From positions 1 to 64,000 of the forward strand of contig NZ_JBEXUX010000006.1 in the NCBI RefSeq assembly GCF_040629175.1: a stretch of DNA of 64,000 nucleotides. Reading direction: 5' to 3'. This stretch comes from Embleya sp040629175. GTDB taxonomy: Bacteria > Actinomycetota > Actinomycetes > Streptomycetales > Streptomycetaceae. Made by a program: the position numbers and the translations under genes. Under the pieces are notes generated by a model. The model did not search any database. It was not told the DNA's origin and saw only the letters and a list, made by a program, of their open reading frames with translations. Below are positions 25,922 to 35,639 of the stretch, in pieces. Numbering within the stretch: position 1 is the first letter of the stretch; each line of letters begins with the position of its first letter.

Positions 25922-26551
25922 TCAGACCTTGACCACGACCGTCGAGCAGACCTTGTCCGCGAACGTCTGCTTCTTCGAGTCCCACAGCGGCCACAACCAG
26001 CCGACGTAGCAGGCGATCGAGTCCAGGAAGTGCGCTATCTGGCGGACGAAGGCCATGCCGAAGCCGGTGGGCATGCCGTCGCGCTCGCGCAGCACCTTGA
26101 TGCCCACGGCGCCCTTGCCGATGGTCTGGCCGGTCTTGCCCTGGCGGTAGAGCTGCCAGAGCCCGAAGACCAACAACCCCAGGCCGCCGACGACCATCAC
26201 CACGATCGGGCCGGCCCCGCCGTCGTAACTGGTCGTCTCGCTGCCGTCGAGGTGCTCGGTGACGGTGCTCTGGCTCAGGAACCAGAAGAACCCGCCGTAG
26301 AACGGGATCGCGGCCAGCATCATGACGAGCCCGTCGAGCAGGGTCGCGCCCACGCGGCGGCCCCAACTCGCGCAGTAGTCGCCCAGATTCTGCGGCGGCC
26401 CGTAGCCGTAGGGCTGGCCGTAACCGGCCTGCGGACCGTAGCCGGGCTCGCCGTACGCCGGCTGGCCGTAGGCGGGCTGGCCATAGCCCTGACCCTGGCC
26501 CTCGGCGCCGTAGCCGGGCGGCGGGCCGTACGGGCCCGGAGGTTGGGACAT
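25922..26551 (-). CDS. RDD-family membrane protein with Tyr/Gly-rich leader
   Basis: This 209-residue protein has an N-terminal Tyr/Gly/Pro/Gln-rich low-complexity region (1-55, many YGQP units) and an RDD domain (about 60-205). The RDD part starts ASWGRRVGATLLDGLV and has three hydrophobic segments, with GKTGQTIGKGAVGIKVL between the second and third. RDD proteins are small polytopic membrane proteins; some act in Na+/H+ exchange, but a transport role is not established here. The ATG at 26551 has GGGGAGA about seven bases upstream. Confidence 0.85.
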   Translation of the reverse strand: MSQPPGPYGPPPGYGAEGQGQGYGQPAYGQPAYGEPGYGPQAGYGQPYGYGPPQNLGDYCASWGRRVGATLLDGLVMMLAAIPFYGGFFWFLSQSTVTEHLDGSETTSYDGGAGPIVVMVVGGLGLLVFGLWQLYRQGKTGQTIGKGAVGIKVLRERDGMPTGFGMAFVRQIAHFLDSIACYVGWLWPLWDSKKQTFADKVCSTVVVKV

Positions 26552-26787
26552 GCGGAACTCTCCCCTGAGAACGCGCACACACCTGGTGCACGACGCCGAT
26601 GACCCCGGGTTTCGTCGACACGCGAGCGCCGTGACGGGCCCGGCGTCGCCCCCACCACCCGAGAGCCTGTTGGAGGCGGCACCCTATCCCGAGGCGGTTG
26701 GCGCTCGGTAGGTCTTTATCGGACTGGTGATCGGGATCATGCGGCAGGACCCGGCGAGCGGGCCGGGCGTCGCGGCGCAGGCGGGAC

Positions 26788-29028
26788 TTGGCATTCCCGG
26801 TGAAAGGTGCGTTGCATAGGAGGATGCAGGATCAGGCGACTCCGGGACCCCAGGGCCAACGCACACCACTCGCGTTGCCGCCGGGGCCCTCGGCGGCCTC
26901 CGCCGACCCGCCCACGCTGCCCCCGTTCCCGGCGGTGCACCCGGCCGAGCTGGGCCCGCAGAACCAGATCAAGCCGCTGGTCACGCTCAGCGGCAAACGT
27001 TTCACCTGGGCGGCCGGGGTGCGTGCCGCGCTCGGCGTGGGCATCCCGTTCGCGATCGTCACCGCGGCGCTCGGCGTCGGCTACGGCACGTTCGCCGCGC
27101 TGGGCGGCTACACCGTCCTGTACGCGGCCAAGGAGCCGTACGCGCGCCGGGCGATCACCCTCGCGCTGGTCGGCCTGGGCCTGGCCCTGTCGCTGGCGCT
27201 GGGCTCGCTCGCGGCCGGCACCGCGCTCCTGTACGTCCCGGTGATCACCCTGGTCGCCACCGTCGCCACCTTCCTGTGCGGCGCGTTGCAGGTGGACCGC
27301 CCGGGCGGGTACATGTTCACCCTGGTCTGCGCGATGGGCGCCTTCCTGCCGCACCAACCCGACCTGGTCCCGCAGCGGGCCGCGCTCGTGCTCGTGGGCG
27401 CCGCCGGCGCGTGGCTGGTGTCGATGTCCGGCTGGCTGGTGCGACCGCGCCACCCCGAGCACATGGCGCTCGCGGCCTGCTTCGAGGCGCTCGCCGACTT
27501 CTTCGCCTCGATCGGCGACCAACCCAGCGACGCCGCCCGGCACCGCGCGTCCGAGGCCGTGCACACCGCGTGGGTGACCGTGTTGCGCGCGGACACCAAG
27601 CGCAATCGACGCACCGGTGAGGCCCGTCGGCTGCGGGTGTTGTGCCGGCGCGCGCTCGACCTGTTCCAGGCCGCGCAACTGCTCGCCGTCGAGCGCACCC
27701 GGCCGCTGCCGCCGGAGATCACCGACACCGTGCGCGCGCTGGCCGGCGCGGTCGGGCAGCCGCGGCTGGTCCCGGTGATGCCCGCGGTGCTCGCCGACAC
27801 CGAGACCGCCGCCGAACGGCTGCTGCGCACGGTGCTGCGGTCCGCCGCCGAGGCGGCCGGCCGGCCGGCGGTCAAGGAGGGCGAGATCATCCCGGGCCGC
27901 CGGCCCACCGCCGGCGAGCGCCTGCGCGCCGCGTTCGACCGCTCGTCCCTGGTCCCGCCGACCGCGCTGCGCACCGGCCTGGGGGTCGGCTCGGCGACGC
28001 TGGCCGCCGTGCTGCTGCCGGTGGTGCACCCGGTGTGGGTGGCCATCGCGGCCGGCGCCGCACTCCAGGGCGGCAATGTCGTGCTCGACTTCGGCCGGGT
28101 GTTGCAACGGGCGATCGGCACCCTCGTGGGCGTCGCGGTGATCGCGCTGTTCTTCCACGACCTGATGCCCAACCAGTGGCTCGTGGTGATCGCCGTCGCG
28201 CTGCTGTTCGGCGCGACGCAGACGGTGATCGCCCGCAACCTGGCCGTGGGCGCCGCGTGCGTGACCCCGGTCGGCCTGTTCCTGGCCGCCACCGGCCAAC
28301 CCGGTGCGCACGTGGGCGATCTGGCCGCCACCCGGGTGATCGACACCGTCCTGGGTCTGGCCGTCGGCCTGACCGCGAGCCTGGTGTTGTGGCCGCGGGC
28401 GTCCGCGACCCGACTGCCGCGCCAACTCGGCCGGGCCGTCCGCGCCGAGGCGATGTTGCTGCGGGCCACGGTCACCGGGCAGATCGTGGACGATCCCGCG
28501 TGGGGCAGCACCCGCCGGGCGGCCCGGCGCGAACTGCTCGATTTGTGGAGCGTGTACGAGGCGGCCCTGGGCGAGTTCACCGGCCGTCGACTGGACGCCG
28601 AGCGCCTGTGGCCCGCGATCGTGACCGCCCAGCGGCTCGGCTACCGGCTGATGACCACCCCCGAGACCTACCGCGCCGAGCCACCCGAACCGATCCCCGC
28701 CGACGACCTCGACCGGCTGGACGCCTACCTGGCCGAATCGGCCTCGGCCGCCGAGGACCGACGCCCCCCGACGCTGCCCGAGCTGCCGGACCTGTGGGGG
28801 TATCCGGTGCTGCGCCAACACCTGAAGCGCCTGGGTCGCACCATCGCCCGGGCGAATGAACCACTGCCCGCCCGGCAGTTGCCCGCGTTCGTCCAGCGGC
28901 GCATCCTGGCCCCACCCGCCCGGTTCCTGTACGGGGCCCGCCGCGCGTCCGTCGCGGATACGGAACAATCGCAGCCGGGACAATCGCAGCGACCGGCCCC
29001 AAACCGCGGACCAGGAGACAGAACTTGA
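26788..29028 (+). CDS. FUSC-family (aromatic acid exporter-like) membrane protein
   Basis: This protein of up to 746 residues contains two sets of transmembrane helices separated by long cytoplasmic stretches, as in the FUSC/YccS-type efflux family. The first set lies at about 70-220 and the second at about 385-540. The C-terminal 200 residues are charged and cytoplasmic. Substrates in characterised relatives include fusaric and p-hydroxybenzoic acids; none can be assigned here. The start is uncertain: TTG 26788, GTG 26800 or ATG 26824, the last having AGGAGG immediately adjacent and thus too close. The stop overlaps the TTG start of folD (TTGA). Confidence 0.78.
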   Translation: MAFPVKGALHRRMQDQATPGPQGQRTPLALPPGPSAASADPPTLPPFPAVHPAELGPQNQIKPLVTLSGKRFTWAAGVRAALGVGIPFAIVTAALGVGYGTFAALGGYTVLYAAKEPYARRAITLALVGLGLALSLALGSLAAGTALLYVPVITLVATVATFLCGALQVDRPGGYMFTLVCAMGAFLPHQPDLVPQRAALVLVGAAGAWLVSMSGWLVRPRHPEHMALAACFEALADFFASIGDQPSDAARHRASEAVHTAWVTVLRADTKRNRRTGEARRLRVLCRRALDLFQAAQLLAVERTRPLPPEITDTVRALAGAVGQPRLVPVMPAVLADTETAAERLLRTVLRSAAEAAGRPAVKEGEIIPGRRPTAGERLRAAFDRSSLVPPTALRTGLGVGSATLAAVLLPVVHPVWVAIAAGAALQGGNVVLDFGRVLQRAIGTLVGVAVIALFFHDLMPNQWLVVIAVALLFGATQTVIARNLAVGAACVTPVGLFLAATGQPGAHVGDLAATRVIDTVLGLAVGLTASLVLWPRASATRLPRQLGRAVRAEAMLLRATVTGQIVDDPAWGSTRRAARRELLDLWSVYEAALGEFTGRRLDAERLWPAIVTAQRLGYRLMTTPETYRAEPPEPIPADDLDRLDAYLAESASAAEDRRPPTLPELPDLWGYPVLRQHLKRLGRTIARANEPLPARQLPAFVQRRILAPPARFLYGARRASVADTEQSQPGQSQRPAPNRGPGDRT

Positions 29029-29882
29029 AGGCGCAGATCCTCGACGGCAAGGCCACCGCCACCGCCATCAAAGCCGAACTGGCCGTTCGGGCCGAGGCAC
29101 TGAAGGCCCGCGGCATCACGCCGGGTCTGGGCACCGTGCTCGTCGGCGACGACCCCGGCAGCCACTCGTACGTGCGCGGCAAGCACCGCGACTGCGCCCA
29201 GGTGGGCATCGCCAGCATCCAGCGCAACCTGCCCGCGGACGCGACGCAGCAGCAGGTCGAGGACGTGGTCCGCGAGCTCAACGCGGATCCGGCCTGTACC
29301 GGCTACATCGTCCAGCTCCCGCTGCCCAGGCACCTGGACGCCAACCGGGTCCTGGAGCTGATGGACCCGGACAAGGACGCCGACGGCCTGCACCCGATGA
29401 ACCTGGGCCGGCTGGTGCTGGGCCAGGAGGCGCCGCTGCCGTGCACCCCGCGCGGCATCGTCGAACTGCTGCGCCGGCACGACATCGAGATCAACGGCGC
29501 CGAGGTGTGCGTGATCGGCCGAGGCGTCACCGTCGGCCGCCCGATCGGCCTGCTGCTCACCCGCCGCACCGAGAACGCCACGGTGACCCTGTGCCACACA
29601 GGCACCAAGGAACTGCCGTTCCACGTGCTCCAGGCGGACATCGTGGTCGCCGCCGCCGGCGTGCCCGGCCTGATCAGCGCGGACATGGTCAAGCCCGGCG
29701 CGGTGCTGCTGGACGTGGGCATCACCCGCACCGACCAGGGTCTGGTCGGCGACGTGCACCCGGAGGCGTACGAGAAGGCCGCCTGGGTGGCGCCGATGCC
29801 CGGCGGCGTGGGTCCGATGACCCGCGCGATGTTGCTCACCAACGTCATCGAGGCCGCCGAGCGGCAGGTCACCAGCCTGTGA
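29025..29882 (+). CDS. folD: Methylene-THF dehydrogenase / methenyl-THF cyclohydrolase
   Basis: This 285-residue bifunctional enzyme interconverts 5,10-methylene-THF and 10-formyl-THF with NADP. The active-site motif YxxxK is Tyr49-Lys53 in SYVRGKHRD. The substrate segment is VQLPLPRHLD, and the dinucleotide loop is GRGVTVGRPIGLLL; PMPGGVGPMTRAML closes the C terminus. The start codon is TTG at 29025 with AGGAGA eight bases upstream, and it overlaps the stop of the FUSC gene by four bases. It provides 10-formyl-THF for PurN and PurH encoded nearby. Confidence 0.95.
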   Translation: MKAQILDGKATATAIKAELAVRAEALKARGITPGLGTVLVGDDPGSHSYVRGKHRDCAQVGIASIQRNLPADATQQQVEDVVRELNADPACTGYIVQLPLPRHLDANRVLELMDPDKDADGLHPMNLGRLVLGQEAPLPCTPRGIVELLRRHDIEINGAEVCVIGRGVTVGRPIGLLLTRRTENATVTLCHTGTKELPFHVLQADIVVAAAGVPGLISADMVKPGAVLLDVGITRTDQGLVGDVHPEAYEKAAWVAPMPGGVGPMTRAMLLTNVIEAAERQVTSL

Positions 29883-29998
29883 TCGAACCGCGTCGGGCCG
29901 CGGGCCGCGCGTTCGTGGGCGCCCGCCGGCGACCCGCGCTCGCCGGGCCCGGGCCCGGCGCGGTGTCGCTCGTGCCGGGATGAGGAGAGGTGGGACCT

Positions 29999-30379
29999 GT
30001 GGCAACCGCTCGGGGGCGACGCAAGGACGGCAGGAAGAAGGAGCCGGGCACCTACCTGCCCGAGGGTGGTGCCTCGCCGGCCGGACCGGGGCCGCTGCGG
30101 GAGTGGCCCGCGATGGTGGTCTTCGGCTGCCTGATCGCGGCCCTGCTGACCGCCGCGCTCGATGGCTTCCGGATCGCCGCGGTCCTGATCGCGGGCACCT
30201 TCCTGATCGCCGCGATACTGCGGCTGTTCGTAGCCGACGTGGGGGTGCTGGCGGTTCGCAGCCGGTTCACCGACGTGGGTGTGCTGCTGTTCTTCGGCGC
30301 CGCGGTACTGCTTCTGGGGCTGAGCATCCCCGAACCGCTCGTCGATCTGCCGTGGGTGCCCAAACGCACCGGTTCGTAG
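29999..30379 (+). CDS. DUF3017 membrane protein
   Basis: This 126-residue protein has a basic N-terminal tail (1-30) and three transmembrane helices (about 38-55, 57-75 and 92-110). It matches the DUF3017 proteins that sit between folD and mdh in actinomycetes. Function is unknown. GGAGAGG at 29984-29990 favours the GTG at 29999; a GTG at 29990 is in frame but overlaps that site. A terminator follows immediately. Confidence 0.85.
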   Translation: MATARGRRKDGRKKEPGTYLPEGGASPAGPGPLREWPAMVVFGCLIAALLTAALDGFRIAAVLIAGTFLIAAILRLFVADVGVLAVRSRFTDVGVLLFFGAAVLLLGLSIPEPLVDLPWVPKRTGS

Positions 30380-30382
30380 GCG

Positions 30383-30419
30383 CGCGGGCCGAGGGGAGGT
30401 CGCCTCCCCTCGGCCCGCG
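30383..30419. terminator. Terminator after DUF3017 gene
   Basis: A perfect 17-bp inverted repeat (30383-30399 with 30403-30419) with a 3-base loop lies between the DUF3017 gene and the convergent glutamine-synthetase-like gene. Confidence 0.88.
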
Positions 30420-30439
30420 TCACATCCGTACCAGCGGCC

Positions 30440-31819
30440 TCAGTACAACCGGCGCGCCTCGGCGGCGATCTCGGCCGGGGTCATCTCGGCGGCGCGGGCG
30501 ATCTCGGCCCGGCGGACCGCGGTGATCGCGTCGAACAGCGTCTCGCCGAGGGCCTCGCGCAGCACCTCGCTCGCCTCCAGGGCGGCCAGCGCGGCGGCCG
30601 GCGAATCCGGCAGCCGGGGCACGCCGGCCACGGCCGACGGATCGCCCGGCACCTCCGCCGGCAGCCGCAGGCCGTCCTCGAGGCCGGCCAGCCCGGCCGC
30701 GATCACCGTGCCGACCACCAGGTACGGATTGGCGGTCGCGTCGAAGCACTTGAGCTCCGCGTTCGCCGTGTGTTGCCGCTCGCCGGTCATCCCGGTGACC
30801 AGCCGCAACGCCGCCTCCCGGTTCTCCAGACCCCAACAGTGGTACACGCCCGCCCACCGGTCCGGCTCCAGCCGCAGGTGACTGGCCGCGCCCGGCGCGC
30901 CGATGGCCAGCAGCGCGGGCAACTCGCGCAGGACGCCCGCCAGGAACGCCTCGCCCTCGTGGGTCAGTCCCTGGGGCCCCTCGCCGCCGTGGCACAGGTT
31001 CGTCCCGTCCCGCCACGGCGAGAAGTGCAGGTGGGCGCCGTTGCCCACCTCGCCGGGCAGCACGCACGGCGCGAAGCTGACGGTGTGCCCGTGCCGGGCG
31101 GCGACCGCGCGGATCGTCTCGCGCACCAGGATCGTGGTGTCCGCCGCGCCGACCGGATCCTCCGGCGCCACGGACACCTCCAACTGGCCCGCCGCGTATT
31201 CGGGGTGCACCTGCAACACACTCACGTGCTGGGCGGCCAGCGCGCGGACCAGCTCGCGCAGTTGGCCGGACACCCGGACCACCCGGGTCATCCCGTACGC
31301 GGCCTTGTGGAAGGCGGGCAGGAAGCGGCCGGCCGGGTCCTCGGTGCCGGTGATCCACTCCACCTCGAAGCCCATCCGCAGCGACAACCCGCGCAGCCCG
31401 GCGCGGGCGGTCATCCGCCGGGCGAAGGTGCGCTGGCAGCCCGCGTACGCCACGCCGTCCTGGGTGTAGCGGTCGCCGGGCGCCCAGGCCCAGCCCGGTT
31501 GCGCGGCCAGCGGACGCAGCGCCGCCAGGTCGGGGATCAGCCGCAGATCGCCGGTCGGCCCGCCGACCAGCGTGCCGGCGGTGATCGAGTCGTCGGCCAG
31601 GAACACGTCGAACACGGGGGAGAAGCCCACGCCGTGCGTGGCGGCCGCGTCCAGGCGCCCGTACGGGATCGTCTTGACCCGGGTGATGCCGGCGTTGTCC
31701 ACCCAGCCGAGGGCGATCACGTCGATCGCCTGGGGCGCGGCGGCATCGGCCGACACCGACGCGCCCAGCGGGTCGAGGGTGGGCCGGTGGGTCGACTCGG
31801 TCGGGACCGACGCGAACAT
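30440..31819 (-). CDS. Glutamine synthetase-like gamma-glutamyl ligase
   Basis: This 459-residue protein belongs to the glutamine synthetase superfamily. The N-terminal beta-grasp part includes IALGWVDNAGITRVKTIP, and the catalytic part contains MGFEVEWITG, the metal/ATP segment NGAHLHFSPW and the C-terminal ELKCFDATANPYLVVG. True GlnA contains NGSGMHVH and an adenylylation Tyr loop, neither of which is seen. Paralogues of this kind in Streptomyces ligate glutamate to polyamines or ethanolamine rather than ammonia, so the amine substrate is open. The ATG at 31819 has GGAGGG seven bases upstream. It is divergent from mdh. Confidence 0.83.
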   Translation of the reverse strand: MFASVPTESTHRPTLDPLGASVSADAAAPQAIDVIALGWVDNAGITRVKTIPYGRLDAAATHGVGFSPVFDVFLADDSITAGTLVGGPTGDLRLIPDLAALRPLAAQPGWAWAPGDRYTQDGVAYAGCQRTFARRMTARAGLRGLSLRMGFEVEWITGTEDPAGRFLPAFHKAAYGMTRVVRVSGQLRELVRALAAQHVSVLQVHPEYAAGQLEVSVAPEDPVGAADTTILVRETIRAVAARHGHTVSFAPCVLPGEVGNGAHLHFSPWRDGTNLCHGGEGPQGLTHEGEAFLAGVLRELPALLAIGAPGAASHLRLEPDRWAGVYHCWGLENREAALRLVTGMTGERQHTANAELKCFDATANPYLVVGTVIAAGLAGLEDGLRLPAEVPGDPSAVAGVPRLPDSPAAALAALEASEVLREALGETLFDAITAVRRAEIARAAEMTPAEIAAEARRLY

Positions 31820-32052
31820 GTAGTCACCCTCCGGGGTCAATCGACTTCGACAAGTGACGAACCTACCGGTCGGTTCCGCCGAAACGAAAACCCGGCGGAC
31901 GGAAACCGGTTCGGGGCGAACCTCACACCGGTGGTTGGCCGAGCGGCCCCGGGGGCGGGAGTAATGTGGCGGCGAAAAGTATCTCGATGCCGAGCTACCG
32001 GCACACTGCCATCGGCGTCGGATCCCGCCGCAGCAGAGGAGACCCGCGCGCA

Positions 32053-33042
<990 letters not shown>

Positions 33043-33049
33043 TCCCGAG

Positions 33050-33074
33050 CCGGGCGCCGTCGATCGGCGCCCGG
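33050..33074. terminator. Terminator after mdh
   Basis: A perfect 10-bp stem (33050-33059 with 33065-33074) lies just after the mdh stop and before the end of the convergent Lrp-type gene. A second 12-bp perfect stem at 33097-33122 lies within the end of that gene and could act as a backup for mdh transcripts. Confidence 0.7.
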
Positions 33075-33080
33075 TGCCGA

Positions 33081-33557
33081 TCAGTCGGTGCCGACCGGGG
33101 GCGGGCCGAACGGCCCGCCCCCGGCGTGTTCCAGGAGCCTGCTCGGCACGATGGTGGTGCGGGTGCCGAGCACCAGGGGTTCGTCCCGGAGCCGGTCCAA
33201 CACTTCCTCCAGGTGCCGTACGTCGGTCGCGGTTGTCCGCAGCACCGCGTCCGTGTCGCCGGCCACGCTGTCCGCGCCGATCACCTCGGGATGCCCGCGC
33301 AGGCAGGCGAGCAGTCGGCCGGGAGAGGTGCGCGGCGCGCAGGTGATCCGCACGAGTGCCTCGGTGGTCCAGCCCAGTGCGTGCGGATCCACCCGCGCGT
33401 GGAAGCCCCGGATCACCCCCGCCGCCCGCAGCCGGTCCACCCGGCGCTTGACCGCGGGGGCGGACAAGCCGATCTCGGCCCCGATCCCGGCGAAGCTCGC
33501 CCGGGCGTCGAGGACGAGGTGAGCCACGATTTGTTTGTCCAGGCCGTCCAGTCGCAC
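33081..33557 (-). CDS. Lrp/AsnC-family transcription regulator
   Basis: This 158-residue protein has the N-terminal helix-turn-helix of the Lrp family (LDGLDKQIVAHLVLDARAS, then IGAEIGLSAPAVKRRVDRL). A RAM/AsnC-type ligand-binding domain follows (about 65-145). Such regulators respond to amino acids. The GTG start at 33557 is imposed by the family start (RLDGLDKQI). It is single, convergent with mdh; its target is unknown. The glycine/proline-rich C terminus encodes a hairpin at DNA level. Confidence 0.9.
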   Translation of the reverse strand: MRLDGLDKQIVAHLVLDARASFAGIGAEIGLSAPAVKRRVDRLRAAGVIRGFHARVDPHALGWTTEALVRITCAPRTSPGRLLACLRGHPEVIGADSVAGDTDAVLRTTATDVRHLEEVLDRLRDEPLVLGTRTTIVPSRLLEHAGGGPFGPPPVGTD

Positions 33558-33713
33558 GCCCCCATCGTGGCCCGCGGGCGCGGGGTTACGGGCGGGTTTG
33601 CTCGTGCTGCCTGATTCGACCGGATCATCCGACCCCTCGCCACGATCGACACCCTCGACCGGGTCGGCATCGCCACCCGCGCCCGGACGGGTCGGCACCC
33701 GACGCCCGGACCC

Positions 33714-33738
33714 GGTCCGCCGACGGGGTCGGCGGACC
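33714..33738. terminator. Terminator after ADP-ribosylglycohydrolase gene
   Basis: A perfect 11-bp stem (33714-33724 with 33728-33738) with a GGG loop directly follows, on the minus strand, the stop at 33744. Confidence 0.7.
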
Positions 33739-33743
33739 CGCCG

Positions 33744-34703
33744 TCACGTCGGTCGGCCCGGTGCGAGGCCGCCCGTGTGGACCCAGTTCGGAAGGGGTTC
33801 GCGGGCGGCGAGCCAGGAGGCGGGGATGTCGGTCGGGTCGGTGCGGGCGGCCACCACGCCGGCCGTGATCGCGCAGGTGGTGTCGACGTCGCCCAGACCG
33901 CGGGCGGTTTCCCACAGCGCGTCGTGGAGGCTGTCCGGGTGGTGGGCCGCGGTCCACAGGGCGAACGGGACCGTGTCGGGGGCGCTGATCCGCGATCCGT
34001 TGCCCAGCACGCTCACCGCGTGCCGGACCGAGCTGCCGGGGGGCAGCCGGGAGGCGGTGCGCAGGCCGGCGGCCACGTCGCTTTCCGGGGTGTGCCCGGC
34101 CACCTCGGTCAGGAACTCGACCGGATCCGGGGCCGGTTCGTCCCGCCCCCGGGTCGCCAGGGCCGCCGCGACGGCCACCGCGACCGCGCCCGCGATCGCC
34201 TCCGGGTGGGCGTGCGTGGTCGCGGCGGAGCGCTCGGCCTCGGTCACGACGTGGGTGAGGTCCCGGTCCGCGTGCCAGGCGCCCAGCGGCGCGACCCGCA
34301 TCGCGGCGCCGTTGCCCCACGAACCCTGGCCCCCGAATTGGCGGCGCGTCACCTCGCGCCACGACTCGCCCTCGTGGATCGCGCGCAGCACGCCATGCAT
34401 CGACGGGCCGTAGCCGCGATGCGGGTCGGCCGTGTAGGACGCGGCGAAGTGGGTGGCCAGCGCGTCCTGGTCCACGTCGTCGCACAGGTGCAGGATGCGC
34501 AGTACGGACAGCGCCATCGCGGTGTCGTCGGTCCAGTGCCAGAACCCGGCTTCCGGTGCGATCCGGCGGGTCTGCCGCTCGGTGAGTTCGGCGCCTCGGT
34601 AGGCGAACCACTGTTCGCCGAAGGCGTCGCCGAGGGCGAGTCCATGCAGGGCACGGGCGGCGTTCGCGACGCGTCGGGTACGGTCCGGGTGGCTGGGGTT
34701 CAT
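33744..34703 (-). CDS. ADP-ribosylglycohydrolase (DraG-like)
   Basis: This 319-residue all-helical enzyme has both metal-binding signatures of the DraG/ARH family. The first is WTDDTAMAL (Thr58, Asp59, Asp60, Thr61), and the second is GLGDVDTTCAI near residue 280. The family opening ALHGLALGDAFGE is also present. It should remove ADP-ribose from proteins, nucleic acids or small molecules; no ADP-ribosyltransferase lies nearby. The Met at 34703 was chosen because the upstream frame is not protein-like. It is divergent from a MarR gene with a palindromic site in the gap, so MarR may regulate it. Confidence 0.9.
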   Translation of the reverse strand: MNPSHPDRTRRVANAARALHGLALGDAFGEQWFAYRGAELTERQTRRIAPEAGFWHWTDDTAMALSVLRILHLCDDVDQDALATHFAASYTADPHRGYGPSMHGVLRAIHEGESWREVTRRQFGGQGSWGNGAAMRVAPLGAWHADRDLTHVVTEAERSAATTHAHPEAIAGAVAVAVAAALATRGRDEPAPDPVEFLTEVAGHTPESDVAAGLRTASRLPPGSSVRHAVSVLGNGSRISAPDTVPFALWTAAHHPDSLHDALWETARGLGDVDTTCAITAGVVAARTDPTDIPASWLAAREPLPNWVHTGGLAPGRPT

Positions 34704-34804
34704 GCGCTTCACCCTGCCGGCGCCGGCTCGATCGGGTCCACGGCTTTCCCGGGCGCCCGAAGTCGGTCGCATCCGAAGGAAAGTGTCGGATATTGCTCAG
34801 TCTT

Positions 34805-34820
34805 ATCTCGATATCAAGAG
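34805..34820. promoter_or_regulatory. Predicted MarR operator
   Basis: The 14-base core TCTCGATATCAAGA is a near-perfect palindrome centred on GATATC, with one mismatched pair. It lies 34 bases before the MarR start and between two divergent genes, as expected for an autoregulatory operator. Confidence 0.55.
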
Positions 34821-34853
34821 GCTCGGCATCGAACGACTCGCTAGAATGATCCC

Positions 34854-35348
34854 ATGAAAGACGAGGTCGACCGGCTTGTCGCGGCATGGAAGCGGGAGCG
34901 CCCGGACCTCGACGTCGAACCCCTCGAAGTACTGAGCCGGGTCACCCGACTGGCGAGGCATCTGGACCGGGCCCGGCGTACCGCGTTCTCCGCGCGCCAC
35001 CTCGAACCGTGGGAGTTCGACGTGCTCTCCGCGCTGCGCCGGGACGGCGCGCCGTACCAGCTCTCGCCCGGCCAACTGCTCACCCAGACCCTGGTGACCT
35101 CCGGGACGATGACCAATCGCATCGACCGCCTCGCCGCCAAGGGTCTGGTGTTGCGGCTGCCGGACCCGGACGACCGGCGCGGTGTGCTGGTCCGGCTGAC
35201 CGAGGACGGTCGCGACCGGGTCGACGCGGCGATGGCCGAGCTGCTCGGCCAGGAGCGGGCCATCCTGGCCGGTCTGACGGTCGATCAGCAGGCGGCGCTC
35301 GCCGGGCTTTTGCGTTCGCTTGTCGCGCCGTTCGACAACCACGCCTGA
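34854..35348 (+). CDS. MarR-family transcription regulator
   Basis: This 164-residue protein has the winged helix-turn-helix of the MarR family: LEPWEFDVLSALRRDGAPYQ, recognition helix around TSGTMTNRIDRLAAKGLV, and the wing LPDPDDRRGVLVRLTEDG. Such dimers repress genes until an aromatic or phenolic ligand binds. The ligand is not predictable. The palindrome at 34805-34820 is its likely operator, which would also control the divergent ADP-ribosylglycohydrolase gene. Confidence 0.92.
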   Translation: MKDEVDRLVAAWKRERPDLDVEPLEVLSRVTRLARHLDRARRTAFSARHLEPWEFDVLSALRRDGAPYQLSPGQLLTQTLVTSGTMTNRIDRLAAKGLVLRLPDPDDRRGVLVRLTEDGRDRVDAAMAELLGQERAILAGLTVDQQAALAGLLRSLVAPFDNHA

Positions 35349-35359
35349 AACAAACCTCT

Positions 35360-35388
35360 TTGACCATTTCATGGCCATGATTCACTCT
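35360..35388 (+). promoter_or_regulatory. Candidate promoter for small ORF
   Basis: TTGACC at 35360-35365 and CACTCT at 35383-35388 with a 17-base spacer resemble a sigma-A promoter in a locally AT-rich stretch. It would give a leader of roughly 100 bases before the small reading frame at 35500. Confidence 0.4.
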
Positions 35389-35499
35389 TGGTGATCAAAT
35401 GTGTCAAGCACCCGTTGTGTGTCGGGAACGGCTGCCTGTAGACAAGTCCCTGTTGGGAGCGCAACCGCAAGGGTTCGCCTCGGGGAACAGGAGCAAGGC

Positions 35500-35613
35500 A
35501 TGACATGCATCAATCGGCCGGTCGGCGGCCCGCGTCGGGAGCGACGCGCCGCGAGTGACCGGACCGGCCGACCCACTTTTGCCGAACTCGTCGCACTGAC
35601 CGGACACGACTAG
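35500..35613 (+). CDS. Candidate small protein of 37 residues
   Basis: A short reading frame starts with ATG at 35500, six bases after AGGAGC. It encodes MTCINRPVGGPRRERR followed by AASDRTGRPTFAELVALTGHD. It is basic in its first half and ends with a short amphipathic stretch. A promoter-like sequence lies upstream. I know no family for it. It could be a leader peptide, a small regulatory protein or chance; codon third positions are GC-rich as in real genes here, but the frame is too short to decide. Confidence 0.4.
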   Translation: MTCINRPVGGPRRERRAASDRTGRPTFAELVALTGHD

Positions 35614-35639
35614 CCCCGGCCTCTCGGAGGTGGGGGGAA

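Noticed and set aside
33097..33122. Strong hairpin as a separate regulatory element
   Set aside because: It lies within the Gly/Pro codons at the end of the Lrp-type gene, so coding constraint can explain it, though it may help terminate mdh.
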